DNA of 64,000 bases from Lolliginicoccus lacisalsi. Its GTDB lineage: Bacteria > Actinomycetota > Actinomycetes > Mycobacteriales > Mycobacteriaceae. The DNA is taken from assembly GCF_014841105.1 (NCBI RefSeq), contig NZ_JACYWE010000006.1, positions 88,009-152,008 on the forward strand, in the 5' to 3' direction. The notes beneath the pieces are model-generated. The model searched no databases. It was not told the origin of the DNA and worked only from the letters and a program-made list of their open reading frames with translations. The position numbers and the translations under genes are program-made. Positions within the stretch are counted from its first letter, which is position 1. Each line of letters begins with the position of its first letter. Positions 7,598-17,999 of this stretch are shown in pieces.

Positions 7598-8703
7598 TGA
7601 TGACTGCCCTACGCGCGCTCGCCGCCATGATCACCCGCAACCTGCGCATCGCCCTGCGCCGCCCCGAGCTGCTCGTGCAGACGATGGCCGTTCCTGTCGT
7701 TGTCGTCGCCCTGGCCTCGGTTATCTTCGGGGCGAGCAACGCCTGGCCGATCGCTGTCGTCGATCAGGCCAGCAGCACCGAGTCACGCCAGTTCGCCCAG
7801 GCCATCAACGCTACCCAGGGCCCGACCGGCCCCTACTTCGACATCATCGAGACCGATGGGACCGACGCGGCCGAACTGCTCGAGGACGGCAGGCTGCACC
7901 TGGTGATCACGATCCCACCCGGGTTCGAGGACACCGGGATCGTCGAGATAGCGACCTACAACATCAACACCGACGCCATGAAGAACGTCCGGCTGCGCGT
8001 GACCACGGCCGCGAACCTGTACGACAGCGCCACCAGCGCGGACCAGATCGTGGCGCTCATCGACAAGGAGAGAGCGGAGGACGTGCCACGCACGGCGTTC
8101 ATGGGTGGATCAGCGATCATCCTCGCCCTGCTCCTGGGCGCCGCGTTGATCTCGGCGAACCTCTACGCCATCGACAGCGAGCATCGCACGGAGAAGGAGA
8201 TCGCCCTCACTCCCCTGGGGAGCTACATCGCGGGACTGGGCGCGGCAGCAGCGGGGTGGATCCTGGCCTTCGTGGCTGCGGTCCCCACCGTGCTCGTGGC
8301 GCTGGCCTTCGGGACACGAGCAGGACCTGGGGAAATAGTGCAGACCGCCGTCATCGTCCTGCCTGCCATCGCAGCAGCGGCCGGGGTGGGCGTGCTGATC
8401 GCGGTGCGCCTGCGAACCCACCGCGTCATCCAGCCGGTGCTGATCCTGCTGGCGCTCGGCAGCTACTTCGCCAGTGGTGGATTCATCTCGGTATCGGCCC
8501 TGCCGCCGCTCGCCCGCGCGCTCAACACCTGGTGGCCACCGTCGTATGTGTTCGAATGGTCGAATCCGCTGCTGCATGGCTTCGAGAGCGGGCCCACCCT
8601 CGTCGCGGTGGCGTCGGTGTCGCTCGCGGCAGTCCTCGGAATAGGGCTCGCGGCCGCCGCCGCGCAGCAAGCCAGTCGGCGCAATGTCGCGCATGGTCAG
8701 TGA
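7594..8703 (+). CDS. ABC-2 type exporter, membrane subunit 2
   Basis: A 369-residue paralogue of the preceding permease with the same plan: helix 1 (LLVQTMAVPVVVVALASVIFGA), an external domain (IAVVDQASSTESRQFAQAIN...), then a C-terminal helical bundle (AFMGGSAIILALLLGAALISANLYA; GLGAAAAGWILAFVAAVPTVLVAL). Three consecutive ATG codons (7594, 7597, 7600) make the exact start uncertain. With the ATPase and subunit 1 it forms a heteromeric exporter controlled by the divergent TetR; the substrate, possibly a drug or lipid, is unknown. Confidence 0.9.
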   Translation: MMMTALRALAAMITRNLRIALRRPELLVQTMAVPVVVVALASVIFGASNAWPIAVVDQASSTESRQFAQAINATQGPTGPYFDIIETDGTDAAELLEDGRLHLVITIPPGFEDTGIVEIATYNINTDAMKNVRLRVTTAANLYDSATSADQIVALIDKERAEDVPRTAFMGGSAIILALLLGAALISANLYAIDSEHRTEKEIALTPLGSYIAGLGAAAAGWILAFVAAVPTVLVALAFGTRAGPGEIVQTAVIVLPAIAAAAGVGVLIAVRLRTHRVIQPVLILLALGSYFASGGFISVSALPPLARALNTWWPPSYVFEWSNPLLHGFESGPTLVAVASVSLAAVLGIGLAAAAAQQASRRNVAHGQ

Positions 8704-8758
8704 GAAGCCACCAGGCATGCGCCCCGGGTCGATCGATCTACTGATCGGTGCGTAAGCA

Positions 8759-8806
8759 ACAGAACAAGGCTCGAACCTTTGGCGAAAGGTTCGAGCCTTG
8801 TTCTGT
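8759..8806. terminator. Perfect 22-bp bidirectional hairpin
   Basis: Arms 8759-8780 and 8785-8806 pair perfectly around the four-base loop ggcg. It sits between the exporter operon ending at 8703 and the tRNA-Ala gene ending at 8810 on the other strand, so it can stop transcription from both sides. Confidence 0.85.
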
Positions 8807-8809
8807 GGG

Positions 8810-8882
8810 TGGAGCCAAGGGGAATCGAACCCCTAACCCCCGCCTTGCAAAGGCGGTGCTCTACCAATTGAGCTATGGCCCC
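8810..8882 (-). tRNA. alaT: tRNA-Ala (anticodon TGC)
   Basis: A 73-base tRNA read on the minus strand. The acceptor GGGGCCA pairs with TGGCTCC, the D arm contains AGCTCAATTGGTAGAGC, the anticodon stem-loop is CCGCC-TTTGCAA-GGCGG, and the T arm is AGGGGTTCGATTCCCCT. CCA is not encoded. It is the last gene of the gyrA-side tRNA pair, in the same order as ileT-alaT in mycobacteria. Confidence 0.97.
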
Positions 8883-8905
8883 GGAGATCATGCCTCTGGG
8901 TGGCA

Positions 8906-9028
8906 CTACTTCAGATTGTGCCACACCTCGGCTGGATAGCCGGCGTCACGGGACTCGAGGTATCGCATGGCTGCAACGCCAAGAGCGATTCCCAATCCGG
9001 CTGTGGCAAGGATCCTGAGCAACTTCAT
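8906..9028 (-). CDS. DLW-39 family-like microprotein between the two tRNAs
   Basis: A 40-residue frame between tRNA-Ile and tRNA-Ala. It starts MKLLRILATAGLGIALGVAA, a basic start followed by a hydrophobic helix, continues MRYLESRD, and ends PAEVWHNLK. Actinobacteria commonly carry a roughly 39-residue DLW-39 family protein at this place downstream of gyrA; the short hydrophobic N-terminus and a Trp in the acidic C-terminus fit. The canonical Asp-Leu-Trp is Glu-Val-Trp here. An AAGG about ten bases before the ATG may serve as ribosome site. It is probably a membrane-anchored peptide of unknown function. Confidence 0.7.
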   Translation of the reverse strand: MKLLRILATAGLGIALGVAAMRYLESRDAGYPAEVWHNLK

Positions 9029-9048
9029 GCTGCATGACCTTACCGGAG

Positions 9049-9122
9049 TGGGCCTAGGAGGACTTGAACCTCCGACCTCTTCCTTATCAGGGAAGCGCTC
9101 TAACCGCCTGAGCTATAGGCCC
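9049..9122 (-). tRNA. ileT: tRNA-Ile (anticodon GAT)
   Basis: A 74-base tRNA on the minus strand. The acceptor GGGCCTA pairs with TAGGCCC and has discriminator A. The D arm is AGCTCAGGCGGTTAGAGC, the anticodon loop is CTGATAA (anticodon GAT), and the T arm is GGAGGTTCAAGTCCTCC. It follows the DUF3566 gene and precedes the DLW-39-like peptide and tRNA-Ala. Confidence 0.97.
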
Positions 9123-9198
9123 GTGAACCGAGAAGCGACATTACCCTACCGAGGAGAGATGATGCAAAACAGCAGGTAGTGGCGTTCTCGGTTGTCTA

Positions 9199-9702
9199 CT
9201 AGTCGCGATCAGCCAGCGTCACTTCCACTCCGCCCACGAGGTCCGCGGTGAGGTTGTAGATGAACGACGCCAGCGTGAGCAATGCGGTGAGCAAGATCAT
9301 ATTGATGAACCCGATCGCTGCGGCCCAGCCAAAGATCTGGCTCGCGCTGATGATCTCCCCGGTCGCGCCCTCGTTCAGCATGTCGGTGAACGCGCTGTTC
9401 AGCCGTTCCCACACATTCATGAAGTCCAGGACGAGGTAGAGCATCCCCACCGCGATCATCCAGACGAGGAATAGCACGAGCGAGATGATCGACGAGAGCT
9501 TCAGGGTGGACCATGGGTCGATCTCGCGGATCTGCACGCTGGCCCGCAGTCCCGCTTGCGCCTGCTTCGCCGTCATCGTGACCGGCGACCGGCGCGTCGG
9601 GGGTGCTGGGGCAGGCCCCGCCTTCTTGGCCGGCTCGGGGCTCGCCGTTGATTGCCCCGTCCCGGCGCTGCCGGTTTCAGGGCTCTTGCTGGAGGCTGCC
9701 AC
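9199..9702 (-). CDS. DUF3566 transmembrane protein (Rv0007-like)
   Basis: A 167-residue protein with a Pro/Ala/Ser-rich cytoplasmic N-terminus (about 1-50). The DUF3566 core follows: ASVQIREIDPWSTLKLSSIISLVLFLVWMIAVGMLYLVLDFMNVWERLN, with a second helix pair around FGWAAAIGFINMILLTALLTLASFIYNLTADLVGGVEVTL. It directly follows gyrA; its GTG start abuts the gyrA stop, so the genes are translationally coupled. The homologue holds the same place in mycobacteria. Its role is not firmly established. Confidence 0.9.
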   Translation of the reverse strand: MAASSKSPETGSAGTGQSTASPEPAKKAGPAPAPPTRRSPVTMTAKQAQAGLRASVQIREIDPWSTLKLSSIISLVLFLVWMIAVGMLYLVLDFMNVWERLNSAFTDMLNEGATGEIISASQIFGWAAAIGFINMILLTALLTLASFIYNLTADLVGGVEVTLADRD

Positions 9703-12204
9703 CTAGGACTCCTCTGTCTTGGTCTCGATCTCTTCTGGCTCGTCCGCGTACCGGGCGATGGCGAGGAGGCTGTCGCCTTCCCCGAGGTTCATCAGGCGCA
9801 CGCCCTTGGTCTGGCGACCTGCCTTGCGCACCTGGCTCGCTGCGGTACGAATCACTCCTCCCCCGGAGGTTATCGCATACAGCTCGTCCTTCATGTCCAC
9901 GATCTCCGCGCCGACCAGATTGCCGCGGCGCGGATCGTACATAAGGGTCAGCACGCCCTTGCCGCCACGGTTCTGCACGGGGTACTCGTCGAGCGGGGTC
10001 CGCTTCGCGTATCCACCGGAAGTTCCCACGAGCAGGAACATGTTGTCCTGCACGACATTGAGCGAAAGCAGCTCATCCTCGGCATTGAACCGCATGCCTT
10101 GCACGCCCGAGGTGGCCCGGCCCATGGGACGCAAGGCGTCATTGGTGGCGGAGAACCTGATCGCCTGGCCGAGCTTGGACACGAGGATGAGGTCTTCTTC
10201 GGCGGAGCACAGCACCGCTCCGACGAGCTCGTCGCTCTCGCGGAGGTTGACCGCGACGATGCCGCCACTGCGGTTGGAGTCAAAATCCTCGAGGCGGGAC
10301 TTCTTGACCAGGCCGTTCTTCGTGGCGAGCACGAGGTACGGAGCATCCTGGTAGCTCTTGATCGCGATGACCTGGGCGATCTTCTCGCCCGGCTGGAACG
10401 CGAGGAGGTTGGCGACGTGCTGCCCCCGGGCGGTCCTGCTCATCTCGGGAAGCTCGTAGGCCTTGACCCGGTACACGCGTCCAAGGTTGGTGAAGAACAG
10501 GATCCAGTCATGGGTGGAGGTGACGAAGAAGTGGCGGACCATGTCGTCCTGCTTCAGGTCCGCGCCCTTGACGCCCTTGCCACCACGCCGCTGGCTCCGG
10601 TAGAGATCGGTCTTGGTGCGCTTGGCGTAGCCGGTCTCGGTGATGGTGACCACCACGAACTCGCGAGCGATCAGGTCCTCGTCGGACACCTCGCCGCTAC
10701 CCGCGATGATCTTGGTGCGTCGCTCGTCGCCGAACTTCTCCACGACCTCAGCGAGCTCATCCTTGACGATCTGCCTCTGCCGCTCGGGCCGCGCGAGGAT
10801 GTCCTTGAGGTCCGCGATCTCGATCTCGATCTCGGCGAGCTCATCGACGATCTTCTGGCGCTCGAGCGCCGCGAGCCGCCGGAGCTGCATCGCGAGGATC
10901 GCATCGGCCTGGATCTCGTCGACGTCGAGGAGGTCCATGAGCCCCTCGCGAGCGATATCCACCGTCGGTGAGCGACGGATGAGCGCGATCACCTCATCGA
11001 GCGCATCAAGAGCCTTGACCAGTCCGCGCAGGATGTGCGCGCGCTCCTCGGCCTTCTTGAGCAGGTACTCGGTCCTGCGCCGGATGACGATGATCTGGTG
11101 ATCGACGTAGAAGCGCACCATCTGGTCGAGGCGGAGGGTGCGGGGCACGCCATCAACGATGGAGAGCATGTTCGCGCCGAAGCTCGTCTGCAGCTGCGTG
11201 TGCTTGTAGAGGTTGTTCAGGACTACCTTGGCCACCGCGTCGCGCTTGACGGTGACAACGATGCGCAGCCCGACACGGTCGGACGATTCATCGTGGATGT
11301 CCGCTACTCCACCGATCCTGCCGTCCTTGACCTGGTCGGCGATCCCGTTGATGAAGTTATCCGTATTGACCTGGTAGGGCAGCTCGGTGATGACGATGGT
11401 GGTGCGGCCGCGGCTGTCCTCCTCGATCTCGGTAACGCCACGCATCTTGATCGAGCCACGGCCGGTGGTGTAGGCATCCTGGATTCCCTGGGTGCCAACG
11501 ATCAAGCCCGACGTGGGGAAATCCGGGCCCTTGATGCGTTCCATGACCGCTTCGAGGGTGGCTTCCTCGTCGGCCTCGTGGTTGTCGAGGCACCAGACGA
11601 TGGCTTCCGCGACCTCGCGGAGGTTATGCGGCGGGATGTTGGTGGCCATGCCGACCGCGATGCCGCCCGAGCCGTTCATCAGCAGGTTGGGCACCCGGGC
11701 GGGCAGGACTACGGGCTCCTGCGACTTGCCGTCATAGTTCGGGATGAAATCGACGGTGTTCTTCTCGATGTCCCGGAGCATCTCCATCGCGAGCGGCGTG
11801 AGCTTGCACTCGGTGTAGCGCATCGCGGCGGCGCCATCGTTGCCGCGGCTGCCGAAGTTGCCCTGTCCGTCGACGAGGGGGTAGCGCATCGACCAGGGCT
11901 GCGCCATGCGCACCAGCGTGTCGTAGATCGCCGAGTCGCCGTGGGGGTGGAAGTTGCCCATCGTGTCCGACACCGGCCGGGCGGACTTGACGTAGCTTCG
12001 CTCGGGGCGATACCCGTTGTCGTGCATGGCGTACAGGATGCGGCGATGCACGGGCTTGAGCCCGTCCCGGACCTCGGGTAGCGCGCGCCCCACGATCACG
12101 CTCATCGCGTAGTCGATGTAGCTGCGCTGCATTTCCTGCTGAATATCAACAGGCTCGATGCGATCGCCGGCGCCGCCCTCGGGCGGCAACGTGGTGTCCG
12201 TCAT
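9703..12204 (-). CDS. gyrA: DNA gyrase subunit A
   Basis: An 833-residue gyrase A. It has the breakage-reunion domain with catalytic Tyr130 (AAAMRYTECK), the quinolone region HPHGDSAIYD at about 86-95, the coiled coil around 380-470, and a C-terminal beta-pinwheel containing the GyrA box QRRGGKGVKG. It cuts and passes DNA with GyrB to introduce negative supercoils. The ATG at 12204 is chosen because AAGGA stands 4-5 bases before it; a start nine codons upstream lacks such a site. The residue matching E. coli Ser83 is Ser91, and the next is Ala92, the reverse of the Ala90-Ser91 order of M. tuberculosis. It follows gyrB after about 120 bases. Confidence 0.97.
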   Translation of the reverse strand: MTDTTLPPEGGAGDRIEPVDIQQEMQRSYIDYAMSVIVGRALPEVRDGLKPVHRRILYAMHDNGYRPERSYVKSARPVSDTMGNFHPHGDSAIYDTLVRMAQPWSMRYPLVDGQGNFGSRGNDGAAAMRYTECKLTPLAMEMLRDIEKNTVDFIPNYDGKSQEPVVLPARVPNLLMNGSGGIAVGMATNIPPHNLREVAEAIVWCLDNHEADEEATLEAVMERIKGPDFPTSGLIVGTQGIQDAYTTGRGSIKMRGVTEIEEDSRGRTTIVITELPYQVNTDNFINGIADQVKDGRIGGVADIHDESSDRVGLRIVVTVKRDAVAKVVLNNLYKHTQLQTSFGANMLSIVDGVPRTLRLDQMVRFYVDHQIIVIRRRTEYLLKKAEERAHILRGLVKALDALDEVIALIRRSPTVDIAREGLMDLLDVDEIQADAILAMQLRRLAALERQKIVDELAEIEIEIADLKDILARPERQRQIVKDELAEVVEKFGDERRTKIIAGSGEVSDEDLIAREFVVVTITETGYAKRTKTDLYRSQRRGGKGVKGADLKQDDMVRHFFVTSTHDWILFFTNLGRVYRVKAYELPEMSRTARGQHVANLLAFQPGEKIAQVIAIKSYQDAPYLVLATKNGLVKKSRLEDFDSNRSGGIVAVNLRESDELVGAVLCSAEEDLILVSKLGQAIRFSATNDALRPMGRATSGVQGMRFNAEDELLSLNVVQDNMFLLVGTSGGYAKRTPLDEYPVQNRGGKGVLTLMYDPRRGNLVGAEIVDMKDELYAITSGGGVIRTAASQVRKAGRQTKGVRLMNLGEGDSLLAIARYADEPEEIETKTEES

Positions 12205-12326
12205 CAGATCCTTCTTTGTCTCCGTGCACAAGGTGGCAGCCTGCGTTCAGCCTGGCACCCGGCCTATGGTGTCTACCCTATCGATGCGTTCCGCGCGCGG
12301 ACGGGAGGCGCTGCGGCCTCATCGCG

Positions 12327-14384
<2,058 letters not shown>

Positions 14385-14513
14385 CTACAGAGTCAGCACC
14401 GTCCCGCGAGCGGGCCGGTCGGGAATAGCGGGTGATCAGTCCTTCATCTTAGTCGTCGCCAGCACGTTGCCGCTGCATCGTGGCTCGGCGCGGTGCGCGA
14501 CCTGCAAAGTTGT

Positions 14514-15059
14514 CTAGCCAAACGTGTCCCGTGGGCCACGGCCCTGGACATGCCGCTTGCCCTTGCGCCAGTCCGCGACCGCAGGCCCATGGATCCGCAA
14601 GGTCGTTACCACACCATGCCCCACGGACGCCGCGATCCGGGCCAGCACCTGCGACTGCATGTATCGCAATTGCGTTGCCCAGGCGGTCGATACAGCCTCG
14701 ATGCTGAGCACACCGTTCTCGAGCCGCACGGGAGTCGCATGCTCGGCGATATCGGGGCCGACGATTCGCGCCCAGTGGCCGATCACCGAACCACCGGAGA
14801 TCGGTCCCGACCATCCACGCTGCTTCGCGATCTGGTTGGCCAGGGAGCCGAGCGCCTGGGGATCCCGGGAGTCGGGCCGCGGCGAGGACCACCCGCCCCT
14901 TCTCATCGGCCGCGCGGACCGGGACCGCGTCGACCGCACCGGAACAGGCGCTCCCCCGCCCTGGGCGGAGCGCGCGCGGACCCGGGCCAGCGCCTTGCCC
15001 ACCATGTCCATGCCCCGCGACGGGCCCTCGTGATCGCTACCGGTGCTATCCGATGCCAT
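14514..15059 (-). CDS. DUF721 / DciA-like protein
   Basis: About 181 residues. The N-terminal half is basic and low in complexity. The C-terminal domain ([73 protein letters not shown]) is the DUF721 fold. DciA proteins of this family help load the replicative helicase in bacteria lacking DnaC, which fits its place between recF and gyrB (Rv0004 in mycobacteria). The ATG at 15059 overlaps the recF stop by 14 bases; a start at 15101 (MKKRSASN) is also possible. A direct helicase-loading role here is inferred from the family. Confidence 0.88.
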   Translation of the reverse strand: MASDSTGSDHEGPSRGMDMVGKALARVRARSAQGGGAPVPVRSTRSRSARPMRRGGWSSPRPDSRDPQALGSLANQIAKQRGWSGPISGGSVIGHWARIVGPDIAEHATPVRLENGVLSIEAVSTAWATQLRYMQSQVLARIAASVGHGVVTTLRIHGPAVADWRKGKRHVQGRGPRDTFG

Positions 15060-16299
15060 CCCTTGCCCCTTCGCCCTGTTGCTCGCCGATCGCTTCTTCA
15101 TGGCCCTGATCCTCCAGTACCGGTGATCGCTGGATCTCGGATACTCGCTGGCCCAGGCTATCGGGCTGGTCCGACAGGATCGCCCGCACGCCGACCATCC
15201 GCCCCCTGAGGGAGTCTGGGACGTCCTCGCGCACCGCAGCGGTGACGAGCACCTGCTCGCTCTCGAGCGCGATCGCCACGAGCGCTTCGCGACGCCTCCG
15301 GTCGAGCTCGGCGAACACGTCATCAAGCAAGAGGATCGGCTCCGACCCCTCGTCACGCAGCATCGCGAGGGAGGCCAGTCGCAGGGCGAGCGCTGTGGAC
15401 CAGCTCTCGCCATGGCTCGCGTATCCCTTCACGGGTTGATCGCCCAGCATCAGTTCGAGATCGTCGCGGTGCGGGCCGACAAGACAGACCCCCCGCTCGA
15501 TCTCTTTGTCACGCATGGCCGGCAATTGCGCAAGGAACAGATTCTCGATCGACTCCGCGGAAAGCGAGCAAGCATCCTCGGGCATATCAGTGAGCGAACA
15601 ACGGTAGCGCATTCGCGCCGGCCTGGATTCCGGCGCGAGGCCGGCATAGGCGCGCATGAACAAGGGATCGAGCCGCCGGGCCATGCTAAAACGCTCCTGG
15701 AGATACTCCGCGCCGGCCCGAGCAAGATGCTTGTCCCAGGTCTCCAATGTCAATGCGGCATTCTCATCAATCCTGCGCGAGCGCGCACCATGGCTGATTG
15801 ACTTCAGAAGCGCTGAACGTTGCCGAACGATCTTCTCGTATTCCGACCGCACTGCCGCGTATCTCGGGCGCAAGGACACCATGAGTTCATCGATGTAGCG
15901 CCGGCGCTCCGCGGGATCACCCTTGACGATCGATAAATCCTCGGGCGCGAACATCACGGTGTGCACAATTCCCAGTGTTTCCGCGGGCCGGCGCGCCGGC
16001 GAACGGTTGATCCAGGCCTTGTTTGTCTTTCCTGGCCGCAATCCCAGATCGATCGCCAGTTCCCGGCCGACATTCACTGCGATCCCGGATATGTGCGCCT
16101 CGCTAGTGCCTTGCCGGATCAGCGCTTGGTCGGTCGGTGCACGATGCGATCCCAGAATTGACAGGTAACGCACCGCTTCCAGGATGTTGGTCTTGCCTTG
16201 CCCATTCCGTCCTACAAAAACCGTGCATCCTGGCTCGAGAGCGATATCAAGCTCTCGCCAGGACCTGAAGTCCCGCAGGGCGAGCCGACGCAGGAACAC
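15046..16299 (-). CDS. recF: DNA replication and repair protein RecF
   Basis: A 417-residue SMC-like ATPase. Walker A is [13 protein letters not shown] near residue 31. The region [24 protein letters not shown] is characteristic of RecF. The signature region is around [21 protein letters not shown], and Walker [20 protein letters not shown]. RecF binds gaps with RecO/RecR to load RecA. The GTG at 16299 lies only five bases after the dnaN stop, so the two are an operon. The C-terminal tail beyond about residue 370 is polar and not conserved. Confidence 0.96.
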   Translation of the reverse strand: MFLRRLALRDFRSWRELDIALEPGCTVFVGRNGQGKTNILEAVRYLSILGSHRAPTDQALIRQGTSEAHISGIAVNVGRELAIDLGLRPGKTNKAWINRSPARRPAETLGIVHTVMFAPEDLSIVKGDPAERRRYIDELMVSLRPRYAAVRSEYEKIVRQRSALLKSISHGARSRRIDENAALTLETWDKHLARAGAEYLQERFSMARRLDPLFMRAYAGLAPESRPARMRYRCSLTDMPEDACSLSAESIENLFLAQLPAMRDKEIERGVCLVGPHRDDLELMLGDQPVKGYASHGESWSTALALRLASLAMLRDEGSEPILLLDDVFAELDRRRREALVAIALESEQVLVTAAVREDVPDSLRGRMVGVRAILSDQPDSLGQRVSEIQRSPVLEDQGHEEAIGEQQGEGARDGIG

Positions 16300-16304
16300 G
16301 ATAT

Positions 16305-17492
16305 CTAGCCAGGCAGCCGGACGGGCATCAGCAGATAGGTATATTCGCTATCAATGGCAGGAAAAGCGCTGCCATCTGGTTCCGGAAGAACAACATCAGC
16401 CGGCGCGGGTTGCAGAACCGCCGGCCGGCTCGGCAGGGTGAAGCCGAATATGACCTTGTCGGTGTGAAGAGCGTTCAGGCCGTCGATCAGGTATCCGGGA
16501 TTGAACGCAATAACTAGTGGTTCCCCGCTGAAATCCGCGGACAAGGATTCGTCGGCCTGGCCGGCATCATCCCCGCCGGCTGAGATCTGGAGGCCATCCT
16601 CGGAGAATTCCATTCGCACCTGAGCACCCCGCTCCGCGAGGAGAGCGACGCGCTTGATGGCCTCGATCAGCGGAGCGACCTCGAGAGCGGCTACCGCGGT
16701 GTGACTCTTGGGCAGCAGCTGGCGGAACTTGGGGAACTCGGCGTCGAGAAGGCGAGAAGTCGTGCGCCGGCTCGAGCTGGTGACGCCGAGAATTCCTTCG
16801 TTGCCCAGGGAGGTGCCGGCTCCTAGCGCAATCTTGACTACGGAATTGTGGGCCCCGCCAATTGTCTTGCCGGCCTCGGACAATGTCTTGGCCGGCACAA
16901 GAACTGCCGCATGGGGCTCCGGGGCTTCGGGGGACCAGTCGATTCTCCGGACCGCGAGACGAAAACGATCGGTTGCCGCGAGAACGACAACTTGCTCGTC
17001 GATCTCCATGCGAATTCCGGTCAGCATGGGCAGAGTGTCGTCTTTGCCGGCAGCGACGGCGACCTGGGAAATGGCCTCGGTGAATACATCGCCACCAACG
17101 GAACCCGTGATCTCGGGAATTGCCGGCAACTGCGGGTAATCCTCGACCGGCATAGTGGGGAGGCTAAACCGGGCGTTGCCACAGACGATGCGCATCTTGG
17201 TGCCATCCACTGCGACGTCGACGGGGCGCGCTGGGAGCGCTTTGGTGATATCCGCGAGGAGTCGTCCGGATACAAGCACACGACCTGGATTTCCGACTTC
17301 CGCGGAGATCGTGATCTGGGCGGACGTCTCGTAGTCGAAGCCAGAGATCACGAGCCCTGTCTCGGAAGCCTCGAGAAGAACTCCACCCAGGACAGGAACC
17401 GCGGGACGACCAGGCAGGTTGCGTGCTACCCAGGTGACCCCATCGGCGAAATCGTCGCGCAGGACGCGGAAGGTGAGGTTGCCAGGTTCCAT
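16305..17492 (-). CDS. dnaN: DNA polymerase III beta subunit (sliding clamp)
   Basis: 395 residues, the usual length for the three-domain clamp. Typical segments are [63 protein letters not shown], and the C-terminal [10 protein letters not shown]. The clamp encircles DNA and holds the replicase and repair enzymes. The ATG at 17492 gives the typical N-terminus; the frame is open further upstream into the origin region but is not protein-like there. It lies 507 bases downstream of dnaA, across the origin. Confidence 0.97.
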   Translation of the reverse strand: MEPGNLTFRVLRDDFADGVTWVARNLPGRPAVPVLGGVLLEASETGLVISGFDYETSAQITISAEVGNPGRVLVSGRLLADITKALPARPVDVAVDGTKMRIVCGNARFSLPTMPVEDYPQLPAIPEITGSVGGDVFTEAISQVAVAAGKDDTLPMLTGIRMEIDEQVVVLAATDRFRLAVRRIDWSPEAPEPHAAVLVPAKTLSEAGKTIGGAHNSVVKIALGAGTSLGNEGILGVTSSSRRTTSRLLDAEFPKFRQLLPKSHTAVAALEVAPLIEAIKRVALLAERGAQVRMEFSEDGLQISAGGDDAGQADESLSADFSGEPLVIAFNPGYLIDGLNALHTDKVIFGFTLPSRPAVLQPAPADVVLPEPDGSAFPAIDSEYTYLLMPVRLPG

Positions 17493-17680
17493 GGTGCGGA
17501 CGTGTCCTCTCGACGCCCCGGCTGGTGCTCGGGTGTGGGGGTGGTCTCGGCTGTGCTCCACCACACTAGTCCATCGCGACGACGGTGCGTGACGGAGTGG
17601 CTGCGCGCGCCGCGGCACCGTGGTCGGGGGCGTGCCACGAGCCTCTCGAGCACCTCGGGCGCCGGGGTTTTGCACAGCAC

Positions 17681-17748
17681 CTACTTTTATCTTTTTCTTC
17701 TAGTAAAGAACTAGTAGTAGTAATAGGTCCTGTGGATTGTGTGGATAA
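17681..17748. promoter_or_regulatory. oriC unwinding element: AT-rich tract, DnaA-trios and paired DnaA boxes
   Basis: An A+T-rich run (from about 17681) leads into TAG-TAG-TAG-TAA-TAG at 17712-17726. A short GTCC spacer follows, then two abutting boxes: TGTGGATTG (17731-17739) and TGTGGATAA (17740-17748), the latter a perfect reverse TTATCCACA. The order box-box, GC spacer, trios, AT tract matches the basal unwinding system described for Bacillus oriC, with the trio strand running away from the boxes 3' to 5'. Confidence 0.75.
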
Positions 17749-17827
17749 GGTGCCGGCTGCCCTGGTCAGCGTTCGTTTCGGGATGGGGACAAGGGTGTTA
17801 ATAGACGGGGGTGCTGGTGTGGACAGA

Positions 17828-17962
17828 TGTGTACAACTTGGTGGCTTGTGGGTAACCAGCCCAGTTGTACACAGGTTGTCCACAGCTTATCCCCAAGTTG
17901 TGCACAAGGCTGAGGCGGTGTAGTCCACAGGTTATCCCCAGGTTTCGGTTCCCTGTGCACAA
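17828..17962. promoter_or_regulatory. DnaA-box cluster of oriC
   Basis: Boxes or near-boxes seen: TTGTACACA (minus, 17828-17836), TTGTACACA (17865-17873), TTGTCCACA (17876-17884, actinobacterial consensus), TTATCCCCA (17887-17895), TTGTGCACA (17898-17906), TAGTCCACA (17921-17929), TTATCCCCA (17932-17940) and TTGTGCACA (minus, 17954-17962). Several are spaced one helical turn apart, suiting a DnaA filament. Confidence 0.85.
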
Positions 17963-17999
17963 CCCCGGAACCAGACTGCCGGGCACGAGGCCCCCGTCC

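Larger units (their letters stand above)
17493..17999. other. Replication origin oriC (dnaA-dnaN intergenic region)
   Basis: This 507-bp non-coding region separates dnaA and dnaN, where the functional origin of mycobacteria lies. It contains an AT-rich tract, a DnaA-trio run and at least nine DnaA boxes (separate entries). The flanking genes diverge in orientation from here: dnaN, recF and gyrase leftward, rpmH to parB rightward. The dnaN-proximal 180 bases carry no boxes and probably hold the dnaN promoter. Confidence 0.93.
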
